Counted from the first letter of the stretch, positions 1-7,446 are shown. The stretch is DNA of 12,464 bases from JBFGFG01 sp041627475 (GCA_041627475.1 JBFKQZ010000071.1:1-12464); one strand, 5' to 3'. Notes: generated from the letters alone by a model not told the origin. Translations and numbers: made by a program.

Positions 1-45
1 CCGATGACGAGCATCCGTCCCTCCGTTGCGCTTGGTGCATCTTGT

Positions 46-102
46 CGCGCGGCCACCGCGCGGCGTCGGGGGCTCACGCTAACGGACGCGGCCGCGGCCG
101 CG
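46..102. repeat. GC-rich inverted repeats upstream of the protease gene
   Basis: Two inverted repeats lie in the leader before the first gene. Bases 46-52 (CGCGCGG) pair with 56-62 (CCGCGCG) around a 3-nt loop. Bases 87-102 form a perfect 16-bp palindrome, CGCGGCCGCGGCCGCG. They could be the terminator of a gene left of the window or leader structure of the protease mRNA. In DNA this GC-rich, short palindromes also arise by chance. I see no convincing sigma-70 promoter in 1-141. Confidence 0.25.
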
Positions 103-141
103 GCTCCCCGGTGACCCCGACCCCGACGACACGGACGCCCC

Positions 142-2010
142 ATGTCCCTGCCCACGGCCGGCCGACGCCTGCTCGGCCTCCTCACCGCGATGCTCCTCGC
201 CGCCAGCACGCTGGCGTTCTCGCCCAGCGTGACGACGCACCGCCACGTCGTCGTCCTGGACGACGTCGCCGACGTCGCTGCGACAGCCGACGCCCTGCTG
301 GCACCGCTCGGCGTGACACCTGTCGCGCTCTACCAGCACGCCCTGCACGGCTTCGCGGCCGATCTCACGGCCGCCCAGGCCGCGACGCTCGCAGCTGCGC
401 CAGAGGTCGCGTTCGTCGAGGCCGACCGGCTCTTCACCACGACCGCGGAGCTGCCGCACGGTGTCGACCGCACCGACGCGGACGCCGTCGCGGGGTCCCG
501 CATCGGGACGGGCACGGCCGTCGACGTCGACGTGGCCGTGATCGACACCGGTTCGGACGCCGACCACCGCGACCTCGACGTCGTGCGCGTCGTCGACTGC
601 TACAGCAACGGCGGGCTCTTCGGCAGCTCCTCCTGCATCGACCGGACCGGTACGAACAACAGCGGCGGCGACGACGACCACGGCCACGGCACGCACGTCG
701 CCGGCACGGTCGGCGCGATCGACAACGGCCTCGACGTCGTCGGCGTCGCCCCGGGCGCACGCATCTGGTCGATCAAGGTGCTCGGCGGTGCCCTCGGCAC
801 CGGCTCGACGTCCGACATCATCGCCGGCATCGACTGGGTGACCGGGACCGGTGAGGTCGAGGTCATCAACATGTCGCTCGGCGGCTCCGGCACGTCGTCG
901 GCCACCAACGAGGCGATCGCTGGTGCCGCCGACGCCGGGGTCGTGACCGTCGTCGCCGCAGGCAACGACACGGCGAACGCTGCCAATTACACGCCGGCGA
1001 ACGCGCCCGAGGCGATCACGGTCTCGGCGATCACCGACCTCGACGGGCAGCCCGGTGGTCTCGCCGGCGGCTCGTGCTCCGGCGGTGACGACGACTTCGC
1101 CACCTACTCGAACTACGGCAGCGTCGTCGACATCGCCGCGCCAGGGTCGTGCATCCGCTCCACCCGCAACAACGGCGGCACGACCTCGATGTCCGGGACG
1201 AGCATGGCGTCCCCGCACGTCGCCGGCGCCGCCGCGCTGTACATCGCCCGCAACGACCTCCCCGCCGACGCCGGTCGACGCGACGCCGTGCTCGCCGGAC
1301 TCCTGGGCGAGTGGTCGACGCCCCAGACGGGCGCATGCGGCTTCGCGAGCGGGCGCAGCGGTGAGCCGCTGCTGCTCCTCGTCCCCTGCGGCGAGGACCC
1401 GGGCCCGGGCAACACGGCCCCGGTCGCATCGTTCACGTCGACGACCGACGGGCTCGACGTGGCGGTCGACGGCAGCGCCAGCAGCGACGCCGACGGCGAC
1501 CCGCTGACCCACACCTGGGAGTTCGGCGACGGCGCCATTGCGACCGGCGCCACCGCGGCACACACCTACGCGACGCCGGGCACGTACACCGTCACGCTGA
1601 CGGTCGACGACGGCACGGCCACCGACACGGCCACGACGACGCTCACCGTCGACGACGGCAGTGACCCGGACCCGTCGACGCCGACCATCACCTCCGGCGA
1701 GTCCGTCGAGGTGACGCTGGACGGCAGCGGCGACGAGGCCTTCTACAAGGTGGCCGTCCCCGCCGGTGCGAACACCGTCACCGTCACGATGGACGGCCCG
1801 TCCTGCGGTCTCTTCGGCTGCTCCTTCGACGCCGACCTGTACACCCGCGACGCCCAGCGTCCCACGGACGCGCAGTACGACTGCCGTCCGTACCGGTCGG
1901 GCTCGGACGAGACGTGCACGGACTCGTCCCCCTCCACCGGCTGGCTCTACATCCGCGTGGACAGCTACTCCGGCTCGGGCACGGTGACCCTCACGGCCAC
2001 CGTCGACTGA
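142..2010 (+). CDS. Secreted subtilisin-like serine protease (S8) with I9 propeptide, PKD and PPC domains
   Basis: This is a 622-residue predicted extracellular serine endopeptidase. Residues 1 to about 27 form a signal peptide (RR, then a Leu/Ala core). Residues about 33-98 look like an inhibitor I9 propeptide that chaperones folding and is then removed. The S8 catalytic domain spans about 125-410. Its triad is visible: Asp135 in AVIDTG, His182 in HGTHVAGT and Ser354 in GTSMASPH, with oxyanion Asn275 in AAGN, so the enzyme should be active. A PKD domain follows (about 425-503, with WEFGDG and HTYATPGTYTVTLTV), then a C-terminal PPC-like beta domain (about 517-622). PPC domains are often cut off after secretion, and PKD domains often bind matrix or substrate. 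I see no sortase signal or membrane anchor, so release into the medium is likely. The ATG at 142 has only a weak GGA ribosome site. The gene stands alone and ends at strong hairpins. The substrate is unknown. Confidence 0.93.
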   Translation: MSLPTAGRRLLGLLTAMLLAASTLAFSPSVTTHRHVVVLDDVADVAATADALLAPLGVTPVALYQHALHGFAADLTAAQAATLAAAPEVAFVEADRLFTTTAELPHGVDRTDADAVAGSRIGTGTAVDVDVAVIDTGSDADHRDLDVVRVVDCYSNGGLFGSSSCIDRTGTNNSGGDDDHGHGTHVAGTVGAIDNGLDVVGVAPGARIWSIKVLGGALGTGSTSDIIAGIDWVTGTGEVEVINMSLGGSGTSSATNEAIAGAADAGVVTVVAAGNDTANAANYTPANAPEAITVSAITDLDGQPGGLAGGSCSGGDDDFATYSNYGSVVDIAAPGSCIRSTRNNGGTTSMSGTSMASPHVAGAAALYIARNDLPADAGRRDAVLAGLLGEWSTPQTGACGFASGRSGEPLLLLVPCGEDPGPGNTAPVASFTSTTDGLDVAVDGSASSDADGDPLTHTWEFGDGAIATGATAAHTYATPGTYTVTLTVDDGTATDTATTTLTVDDGSDPDPSTPTITSGESVEVTLDGSGDEAFYKVAVPAGANTVTVTMDGPSCGLFGCSFDADLYTRDAQRPTDAQYDCRPYRSGSDETCTDSSPSTGWLYIRVDSYSGSGTVTLTATVD

Positions 2011-2045
2011 GCGCACCACCTGCTCCTGACCTTCGGGGGAAGGGT

Positions 2046-2067
2046 GGGTGACGCCCAGCCGTCACCC
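2046..2067 (+). terminator. First hairpin downstream of the S8 protease
   Basis: Bases 2046-2053 (GGGTGACG) pair perfectly with 2060-2067 (CGTCACCC) around a 6-nt loop, starting 35 nt after the protease stop. There is no T-run. It lies directly before a stronger hairpin, and the two probably work together as a tandem terminator. Confidence 0.5.
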
Positions 2068-2078
2068 GTCAGGAGCAC

Positions 2079-2112
2079 ACGACGGCCCCCGCCTTGCAGC
2101 GGGGGCCGTCGT
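2079..2112 (+). terminator. Strong 14-bp stem-loop terminator after the S8 protease
   Basis: A perfect 14-bp stem, ACGACGGCCCCCGC at 2079-2092 and its complement at 2099-2112, encloses the 6-nt loop CTTGCA. It sits between the protease stop and the likely promoter of the next gene, as expected for an intrinsic terminator. As is common in high-GC actinobacteria, no U-tract follows. The arm resembles that of the hairpin after rpsA (4270-4301). Confidence 0.75.
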
Positions 2113-2127
2113 CGTGGCCGCCGGACC

Positions 2128-2133
2128 TAGGCT
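2128..2133 (+). promoter_or_regulatory. Putative -10 element (TAGGCT) for the phosphotransferase gene
   Basis: TAGGCT fits the actinobacterial TANNNT -10 pattern. It lies just after the terminator and 27 nt before the GTG start at 2161, which would give a leader of about 20 nt. I see no clear -35 element. Confidence 0.4.
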
Positions 2134-2160
2134 CTCCCGACCCACCCGGGGAGTCGAGAC

Positions 2161-3042
2161 GTGCACGAGGGCCAGGTCCACGTCACGAGCAGGCAGGTCG
2201 CCGAACTCGTCGCGGACGCCTTCCCCGAACTCGCCGGGACGGCCGTCCGTCGGGTCGCGGGTGCCGGCACCGTCAATGCGATCTTCCGCGTCGGCATGCG
2301 ACACGTGGCCCGTCTCCCACTGGTGCCCACGACGCCGGAACGCGACGAGGCGCGGCTGCGTGCAGAGCAGCGGGCGATGGCCGACTTCCACGCAGTGGCA
2401 CCGGTCGCGACGCCCGCACCCGTCGGTGTGTCCGGCCCCGGAGCTGGCTTCCCGACGGCCTGGGCCCTCCAGACATGGGTCGAGGGGGTCACGGCCTCGT
2501 TCGACGAGCCGGCCGACGTCGCCCGCGAGCTCGCCGAGGTCGTCCGTCGGTGCCGCGCCGAGGTCCGCGGTCCGCGACCCGTCGACCGGGACGGACGCGG
2601 CGGCGACCTCCGTCGGCACGACCGGTGGGTCGAGACCTGCATCGCCAGATCGGCTCATCTGGTCGAGGTCGCCGAGGTCCGCCGCACATGGGACCGGCTG
2701 CGCTCACTGCCCCGGGAGGCCACGGACGTCCTCACGCACGGCGACCTCGTTCCCGGCAACGTGCTGGTCGGGGACGGGCACCTTCGCGGACTGCTCGACA
2801 CCGGGAGTGCAGGGCCTGCCGACCCGGCCCTCGACCTCGTCGCCGCGTGGCACCTGTTCGACGAGACCGCACGAGCGACGTTCCGCGCCACCGTCGGGTG
2901 CACCGACCTCGAGTGGGAGCGGGGACGGGCATGGGCGCTCGAACAGGCCCTCGGCGCCGCGTGGTACTACGAGGCCACGAACCCCGCGATGCACGCACTC
3001 GGCATGTCCACGCTCCGTCGCGTCCTGTCGCAGAACGCCTAG
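2161..3042 (+). CDS. Aminoglycoside/choline-kinase-like phosphotransferase (APH superfamily)
   Basis: This 293-residue protein has the eukaryotic-like kinase fold of the APH family, which transfers a phosphate from ATP or GTP to a small-molecule hydroxyl. The catalytic loop HGDLVPGN is at 193-200 (His193, catalytic Asp195, metal-binding Asn200). The metal-binding Asp is Asp213 in LLDTG, where many relatives have DWG or DFG, and it is followed by the family's DPALDL at 221-226. In the N-lobe the nucleotide-binding strand reads VARLP, with Arg51 where classical kinases have Lys, as is frequent in this subfamily. Glu69 in the next helix may be its partner. There is no signal peptide, so it is cytoplasmic. 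The GTG start is set by GGGGAG at 2148-2153, 7 nt upstream. Its stop overlaps the stop of the convergent M23 gene. The substrate cannot be read from the sequence. Antibiotic resistance should not be assumed, since most chromosomal members have metabolic or unknown substrates. Confidence 0.85.
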   Translation: MHEGQVHVTSRQVAELVADAFPELAGTAVRRVAGAGTVNAIFRVGMRHVARLPLVPTTPERDEARLRAEQRAMADFHAVAPVATPAPVGVSGPGAGFPTAWALQTWVEGVTASFDEPADVARELAEVVRRCRAEVRGPRPVDRDGRGGDLRRHDRWVETCIARSAHLVEVAEVRRTWDRLRSLPREATDVLTHGDLVPGNVLVGDGHLRGLLDTGSAGPADPALDLVAAWHLFDETARATFRATVGCTDLEWERGRAWALEQALGAAWYYEATNPAMHALGMSTLRRVLSQNA

Positions 3043-4244
3043 CAGAGGTAGCGGCGCGGGTTGACGGCGCCGCTGCTGGTGCGGGTCTCGAAGTGGAGGT
3101 GGCTGCCGGTGACGTTGCCGGTGGCGCCCATGCGTCCGATGAACTCACCACGCGACACGGTCTGCCCCGTGCTCACGCCGAACGAGGACTGGTGCGCGTA
3201 GGCGGTCGTCACGCCGTCGCTGTGGCTGATCAGCGTCAGGTTGCCGTAGCCGCTGTAGTAGCCCGTGTAGGTGACCGTCCCGGACTGGGCCGCGTAGAGC
3301 GGGTCGCCGGTGTCACCATCGATGTCCATGCCGCGGTGCATGCGCCCCCAGCGCGGCCCGTACTCGGACGTCACCGGACCGTTGGCGGGCCAGGCGTAGC
3401 ACCCGCTCGCGGACGGCGGCGGCGCCGGCGCGGGCTCGGGCTCGGCAGCGGCCTCGGCCGCCGCGGCGGCCTCTGCGGCCTTGCGACGACGTTCCTCCTC
3501 GGCGCGCCGGGCTGCGGCCTGCTGCTGCTTGATGAGCTGCTGGATCTCGGCCTCCTCGGCCTCGAGGTCCTCGCGCTCCGCCATCAGCCGGTCGGCCTGC
3601 GCCTCCAGCTCGGCGAGGGCGTCGGCGCGTGCGGCGAGCACGCGCTCGGCCTCGGCCAGGACCTCCTCGCGAGCCGCACGGACCTCCTCGAGCTCCTCGA
3701 CCTCGGCGTCGAGCCGGACCGCGCTCGCATCAGCGCGGACCCGTGCGACGTCCAGCGTCTCGATGGACGCCTCCTCACGCGCGGCGAGGGCGCCGAGCAT
3801 CGCCATGCTGTCGAGTGCTCCGGCGACGTCGTCGACGCCCCCCTCGCCACCCAGCAACAGGAGGGGGTCGGGCGAGCCGCCCATGAACGCGCGACGTGCC
3901 CGCTCCCCCAGCACCTGTTCGATGCGGTCGCGCTCGGCCGCCGCCTGCTCGGCCTCGGCACGTGCGGCATCGACCGCCTGCTGCTGCGCCTCGAGCTGCA
4001 GCAGCAGCTCGTTCAGGGCCGTCTCCAGCTCGGCGACGCGCTCCTCGGCAGCGGCGACCTGCTCCTCGGTCTGCGCCGCCTCGGCGTCGACGGACTCGAG
4101 CTGCGCGATGGTCTCCTGGATGCGCTCCCGGGTCGCGTCGAGCTGGTCCCGGGTCGCCGCACCGGCGAGGACCGACGGGACCATCGCCACCGCGACCAGC
4201 AGGGCGAGGAGGCGGAGGCGTGAGGGCAGGTGGGAGGTGTGCAT
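3039..4244 (-). CDS. Secreted coiled-coil M23 peptidase (LytM/EnvC-like murein hydrolase)
   Basis: This 401-residue predicted exported protein should cleave peptide cross-links in peptidoglycan. Residues 1 to about 29 are a signal peptide. Long Glu/Ala/Arg-rich coiled coils fill about 33-118 and 155-262, with a short non-coiled stretch around 119-150. A Pro/Ala linker (about 268-280) leads to the M23 domain at about 281-401. The zinc ligands are present: His303 and Asp307 in MHRGMDID, and His384 in HLHFE. So are the likely catalytic His351 (YAHQS) and His382. This makes it a probable active enzyme, unlike EnvC or NlpD, whose LytM domains are degenerate activators. The coiled-coil plus M23 layout is typical of division- or septum-linked hydrolases and their FtsEX-controlled relatives. 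No ftsEX is visible here, so such a partnership is only a possibility. It lies behind rpsA on the same strand but after a hairpin, so it is probably transcribed separately. Confidence 0.9.
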   Translation of the reverse strand: MHTSHLPSRLRLLALLVAVAMVPSVLAGAATRDQLDATRERIQETIAQLESVDAEAAQTEEQVAAAEERVAELETALNELLLQLEAQQQAVDAARAEAEQAAAERDRIEQVLGERARRAFMGGSPDPLLLLGGEGGVDDVAGALDSMAMLGALAAREEASIETLDVARVRADASAVRLDAEVEELEEVRAAREEVLAEAERVLAARADALAELEAQADRLMAEREDLEAEEAEIQQLIKQQQAAARRAEEERRRKAAEAAAAAEAAAEPEPAPAPPPSASGCYAWPANGPVTSEYGPRWGRMHRGMDIDGDTGDPLYAAQSGTVTYTGYYSGYGNLTLISHSDGVTTAYAHQSSFGVSTGQTVSRGEFIGRMGATGNVTGSHLHFETRTSSGAVNPRRYLC

Positions 4245-4255
4245 CGGGACGTCGC

Positions 4256-4261
4256 AGCCTA
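4256..4261 (-). promoter_or_regulatory. Putative -10 element (TAGGCT) for the M23 peptidase gene
   Basis: On the minus strand TAGGCT lies 11 nt before the ATG at 4244 and just downstream of the rpsA hairpin. A transcript from here would have almost no leader. No -35 element is evident, and the expected -35 position falls inside the hairpin. Confidence 0.3.
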
Positions 4262-4269
4262 TGGCACGA

Positions 4270-4301
4270 CGACGGCCCCGGCGCGAACGCCGGGGCCGTC
4301 G
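4270..4301 (-). terminator. Stem-loop terminator of rpsA
   Basis: A perfect 14-bp stem, CGACGGCCCCGGCG at 4270-4283 and its complement at 4288-4301, closes on the stable 4-nt loop CGAA (TTCG on the transcribed strand). It starts 38 nt after the rpsA stop and just before the M23 gene on the same strand. No U-tract follows. It shares the CGACGGCCCC arm with the hairpin at 2079-2112. Confidence 0.75.
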
Positions 4302-4339
4302 AGAGGTTGCTGGTGGTCAACCCACCGAGCAGGAGGAGG

Positions 4340-5818
4340 TCACTCCTCCTCGTCGGCCGCGGGGGCCTCGTCCTCGACCTCGTCGGCCTCGTCCGCCTCG
4401 TCGGCGACGCGCTCCTCGGGGAGCTCGGCCTCGGCCAGCGCCATCTCCTCGGGCGAGGGGGCGTTGTCCCCGGCCAGACCCGCGGAGGCGAAGGCTGCTG
4501 CCATCGCACCGCCACCGCCGGAGGACGACGAGTCGTCGTCACCGCCGGAGGAGTACGCGGTCGTGACCTGCGGCTCGTCGCGGTACTGGACCGCGTCGCT
4601 GCTGCCGCCGGAGTCGGGGCCCTGCGCCTGCTTCAGCGAGAGGCTGATGCGGCGACGCTCGGTGTCGATGTCGATGACCTTGACGTCGACCTGGTCGCCG
4701 ACGTTGACGACGGCCTCCGGGACCTCGACGTGACGGTCGGCCAGCTCCGAGATGTGGATCAGGCCCTCGATGCCGTCGGCGACCTTCACGAAGGCGCCGA
4801 ACGGGACGAGCTTGGTGACCTCGCCCTCGACGATCTCGCCGGTGCCGTGCTCGCGGGCGAACTTGTTCCACGGGTCCTCCTGCGTGGCCTTCAGCGACAG
4901 CGACACGCGCTCGCGCTGGAGGTCGACGTCGAGGACCTCGACCCGGACCTTGTCGCCGACCTCGACGACCTCGGACGGGTGGTCGATGTGCTGCCACGAC
5001 AGCTCGGAGACGTGCACCAGGCCGTCGACGCCACCCAGGTCCACGAAGGCACCGAAGTTGACGATCGAGCTGACGACACCCTCGCGGATCTCGCCCTTCT
5101 GGAGCGACTCGAGGAACTCCGTGCGGAACTCGCTCTGGGTCTCCTCGAGGAACTTGCGACGCGACAGGACGACGTTGTTCCGGTTGCGGTCGAGCTCGAT
5201 GATCTTGCACTCGAGCTGCGTGCCGACGTACGGGCCGAGGTCGCGGACGCGACGCATCTCGACCAGCGAGGCCGGCAGGAAGCCGCGGAGGCCGATGTCG
5301 AGGATGAGACCACCCTTGACGACCTCGATGACGGTCCCGATGACCGTGGAGTCCTCGTTGTAGATCCGCTCGATGGTCCCCCACGCACGCTCGTACTGCG
5401 CGCGCTTCTTGGACATGACGACGCGGCCCTCCTCGTCCTCCTTGTCCATGACGAGGGCTTCGATGACGTCACCGGTGGCGACGACCTCGTTGGGGTCGAC
5501 GTCCATCTTGATGGACAGCTCGCGCGCCGGGATGACGCCCTCGGACTTGTACTGGAAGTCGAGCAGGACCTCGTCGGGGTCGACGCGGACGACGACGCCC
5601 TCGACGATCTTGCCCTCCTCGATCACCTTCATGGTGCCTTCGAGCAGTGCCTCGAACTCGTCGTCGGAGACGTCGTTCTCGACGATCGCCTCGCCGGTGG
5701 AGGTCATCGACGACCCGGGGTCGTCAGAGACGACGACAGGCTCGGTGGCCTCGGGGTTGGGCTCGTAGGCCGGGGCCTCGGGCTCGTCGCGGGTGGGGGT
5801 GGTAGGGGACTCGGACAT
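4340..5818 (-). CDS. rpsA: 30S ribosomal protein S1
   Basis: This 492-residue protein has four S1 (OB-fold) RNA-binding domains at about 68-138, 156-221, 241-310 and 326-396. Domains 3 and 4 are the most canonical, with the motifs NFGAFVDLGGVDGLVHVSEL and PFGAFVKVADGIEGLIHISEL. S1 helps recruit mRNA to the 30S subunit. The length and four domains fit actinobacterial S1 (M. tuberculosis RpsA is about 480 residues) rather than the six-domain enterobacterial form. The N-terminus (1-55) is acidic and Pro-rich. The C-terminal tail (about 400-492) is low complexity, with a Ser/Gly run and a very acidic end. I chose the ATG at 5818. An in-frame ATG at 5827 is the main alternative and has AAGG only 3 nt before it, too close for a good ribosome site. 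Its usual neighbour coaE is not next to it, and polA lies 2.9 kb upstream on the same strand. Confidence 0.96.
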   Translation of the reverse strand: MSESPTTPTRDEPEAPAYEPNPEATEPVVVSDDPGSSMTSTGEAIVENDVSDDEFEALLEGTMKVIEEGKIVEGVVVRVDPDEVLLDFQYKSEGVIPARELSIKMDVDPNEVVATGDVIEALVMDKEDEEGRVVMSKKRAQYERAWGTIERIYNEDSTVIGTVIEVVKGGLILDIGLRGFLPASLVEMRRVRDLGPYVGTQLECKIIELDRNRNNVVLSRRKFLEETQSEFRTEFLESLQKGEIREGVVSSIVNFGAFVDLGGVDGLVHVSELSWQHIDHPSEVVEVGDKVRVEVLDVDLQRERVSLSLKATQEDPWNKFAREHGTGEIVEGEVTKLVPFGAFVKVADGIEGLIHISELADRHVEVPEAVVNVGDQVDVKVIDIDTERRRISLSLKQAQGPDSGGSSDAVQYRDEPQVTTAYSSGGDDDSSSSGGGGAMAAAFASAGLAGDNAPSPEEMALAEAELPEERVADEADEADEVEDEAPAADEEE

Positions 5819-6023
5819 CGGGAACATGGACCTTGATCGGTTGTGGACACCGGCCGCGGGGTGCGGCACGGCGCCCGGCCCGCCGGGGCGTGCACCTTCT
5901 GCGGACAGCACGCAACGCCGGCGCGGGGTGCCGGGATGGGCGAGGGTCGCAGGTGCGCGCGCCTGCGTCAACCTGTCGCACGGGGCTGGCAGGCTGGGCG
6001 CACGCCGATCCAGGAGCCCCGCC
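5819..6023. promoter_or_regulatory. Divergent promoter region between rpsA and tag
   Basis: This 205-bp gap separates two divergent genes and must hold both promoters. For tag, CAGGCT at 5990-5995 lies 28 nt before the GTG, the same distance as the TA-type hexamers elsewhere in the window. For rpsA, the minus strand carries TTGACG (complement of 5966-5971), a good -35 match, but the -10 about 17 nt later (GACCCT) is poor. If that promoter is used, the rpsA leader would exceed 100 nt. I see no riboswitch-like structure. These are pattern matches only. Confidence 0.35.
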
Positions 6024-6626
6024 GTGCCCGACGCCCCGCCCGACGGCCTCGTGGAAGGCCATGACGGCGTCGCCCGCTGCTGGTGGGCGGGCGACGACCC
6101 GCTCTACGTGGCGTACCACGACGACGAGTGGGGCCGCCCGGTCCACGACGACGTCCGCCTGTTCGAGAAGCTCTGCCTCGAGGGCTTCCAGGCCGGACTG
6201 GCGTGGATCACGGTGCTGCGCAAGCGCCCGGCCTTCCGCGAGGTCTTCCACGGCTTCGACCCGGAGCGGGTCGCCGCGATGGGCGAGGTGGACGTCGAAC
6301 GCCTGCTCACCGACGCCCGCATCATCCGCCACCGCGGCAAGATCGAGGCCACGATCGCCAACGCCCGCGCCTACCACGACACGGTCGCCGACACGGGGTC
6401 GCTCGACGCCCTCGTCTGGTCGTACCGCGAGGACCCGCCGACAGCCCGTCCCACGCGCGTCGGCGAGGTCCGGGCCACCTCGGCGGCGTCGACCGCACTG
6501 AGCAAGGACCTCAAGCGCCGCGGCTGGCGGTTCGTCGGCCCGACGACCGTCTACGCATTCCTCCAGTCGATGGGCGTGGTCGACGACCACATGACCGGGT
6601 GCCACGTGCCACCGCAGACCGACTGA
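6024..6626 (+). CDS. tag: DNA-3-methyladenine glycosylase I
   Basis: This 200-residue base-excision repair enzyme removes 3-methyladenine from alkylated DNA by cutting the N-glycosidic bond. It aligns along its whole length with E. coli Tag as I remember that sequence. Shared blocks include DPLYVAYHDDEWG (25-37), CLEGFQAGLAWITVL (51-65), IIRHRGKI (100-107) and DHMTGCH (188-194). The structural zinc ligands Cys19, His32, His189 and Cys193 are all present, as are Glu53 (E. coli Glu38) and the pocket residues Tyr31 and Trp61. The start is the GTG at 6024, with AGGAG at 6012-6016 seven nt upstream. A start further upstream would add unrelated sequence. The N-terminus is about 15 residues longer than in E. 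coli. The gene appears monocistronic, with the next gene 85 bp away. I see no Ada-like or LexA-like site. Confidence 0.95.
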   Translation: MPDAPPDGLVEGHDGVARCWWAGDDPLYVAYHDDEWGRPVHDDVRLFEKLCLEGFQAGLAWITVLRKRPAFREVFHGFDPERVAAMGEVDVERLLTDARIIRHRGKIEATIANARAYHDTVADTGSLDALVWSYREDPPTARPTRVGEVRATSAASTALSKDLKRRGWRFVGPTTVYAFLQSMGVVDDHMTGCHVPPQTD

Positions 6627-6677
6627 GGGCCCCCGGGGACAGGACGTTGCGCCGTCGAGACCGCGCGCCCGCGGCGG

Positions 6678-6683
6678 TAGCGT
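6678..6683 (+). promoter_or_regulatory. Putative -10 element (TAGCGT) for the gene at 6712
   Basis: TAGCGT fits TANNNT and lies 28 nt before the GTG at 6712, nearly the same spacing as before the phosphotransferase and thioredoxin genes. A TTGCGC at 6647-6652 is too far away (25 nt) to be a normal -35. Confidence 0.4.
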
Positions 6684-6711
6684 CCGGGCCGTCTCGACCC
6701 GAGAGCGACCC

Positions 6712-7170
6712 GTGGCACTCCTCCCCTCACCCCGCCGGCTCGGCCGCACGCTCAACCGTGCGGCGGCGGCGGTCGTCCGGCGCATCCTCGGGATCGAGAA
6801 GACACCGTCCGGCGAGCAGCTGACGCGGGTGCCCGACGACCTGCCGCGGGACATGCTGTTCGAGCAGCCCCTGGTCTGCGACGTGACAGGGAGCGCGGAG
6901 ACCCACGACGACGACCACCGGGTCGTGTTCAAGGTCGTCGTCCGCGACGCCGCCGGCAAGCGCTGCCCCGACCTGTTCGTCGAGGCTGAGGTCAGCGGTC
7001 CGGAACGCACGGCGACCGGCGACACCACGACCAACATGCTCGGGACCGCGACCTTCCGAATGCAGGGGCCCGCGGGTGACTACGGCATCGTCGTCACCGA
7101 CGTCGCCGCGGGTGCCCTCGAGTGGGACCGTGCCGGCAGCACGGCCCACCTCGAGGTCACGCTCCCCTAG
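6712..7170 (+). CDS. Unknown protein with a C-terminal beta-rich (Ig-like) domain
   Basis: I do not recognise this 152-residue protein. The first 30 residues form a basic, Ala/Arg-rich amphipathic helix without a typical signal peptide or clear membrane segment. Residues about 54-152 show alternating hydrophobic strands (VVFKVVVRD, LFVEAEVSG, GTATFRMQG, GDYGIVVTDV, AHLEVTL). The arrangement resembles bacterial Ig-like or carboxypeptidase-regulatory-like domains, where a Gly/Asp turn precedes each strand. Two cysteines (56 and 85) could pair if the domain were exported. The GTG start has GAGAG at 6701-6705, six nt upstream. Third-position GC bias and conserved-looking strand spacing support real coding. 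It converges on the DUF6458-like gene with a 15-bp gap and has its own likely promoter. The role is unknown; binding or scaffolding is a guess. Confidence 0.75.
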   Translation: MALLPSPRRLGRTLNRAAAAVVRRILGIEKTPSGEQLTRVPDDLPRDMLFEQPLVCDVTGSAETHDDDHRVVFKVVVRDAAGKRCPDLFVEAEVSGPERTATGDTTTNMLGTATFRMQGPAGDYGIVVTDVAAGALEWDRAGSTAHLEVTLP

Positions 7171-7185
7171 TCCGTCGCGTCACCG

Positions 7186-7446
7186 TCACACGTCGTCGGC
7201 GACGCGCGTCTCGCGGACCTCGGTCTGGCGCCGCTGGACGGTGCCGTCGGGGTTCTGCACGGTCGTCGACGAGTGGACGCGGTCGCCCGCGACGCCCCGG
7301 ACGAGCTCGATCACGAACCAGATGGCCGCGGCGACCATCAGGATCAGGCCGACCATGTCGAGCGAGACGCCCGCCAGGTCCGCGGTCACCGCGAAGTAGA
7401 GGATGGCGCCGATGACGCCCATGATGATGCTGCCTGCGACGCGCAT
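7186..7446 (-). CDS. Small two-helix membrane protein, DUF6458-like
   Basis: This 86-residue protein has two predicted membrane helices, about 4-21 (with GSIIMGVIGAILYFAVT) and 29-48 (with DMVGLILMVAAAIWFVIEL). A hydrophilic, Arg/Thr-rich tail follows. The opening matches the small actinobacterial DUF6458 family, whose function is unknown. The start is secure: GAGGTGAT (complement of 7452-7459) stands 5 nt before the ATG, one of the strongest ribosome sites in the window. It lies downstream of the Rv2466c-like gene on the same strand with a 78-bp gap. That gap holds only a weak hairpin, so read-through from 7525-8184 is possible. Identification is from remembered family sequences. Confidence 0.8.
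   Translation of the reverse strand: MRVAGSIIMGVIGAILYFAVTADLAGVSLDMVGLILMVAAAIWFVIELVRGVAGDRVHSSTTVQNPDGTVQRRQTEVRETRVADDV

Noticed and set aside
79..2019. A 646-codon open frame on the minus strand opposite the S8 protease
   Set aside because: It is a by-product of high third-position GC in the protease gene. Its product is low-complexity Arg/Gly/Val-rich sequence with no recognisable motif, while the plus strand encodes a complete protease.
2161..3042. An antibiotic-resistance aminoglycoside phosphotransferase
   Set aside because: The kinase motifs are present, but nothing specific to known resistance enzymes is visible and there is no mobile context. Most chromosomal members of this superfamily have other or unknown substrates.
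3896..5836. A 646-codon open frame on the plus strand opposite rpsA and the start of the M23 gene
   Set aside because: It runs through two clear genes and the rpsA terminator, and its product is repetitive Asp/Leu/Val mirror sequence of the S1 repeats. It is a shadow of coding bias.
5819..5971. A longer rpsA product starting at 5971
   Set aside because: The extra residues are Pro/Arg/Ala-rich, unlike S1 N-termini, and occupy the divergent promoter region.
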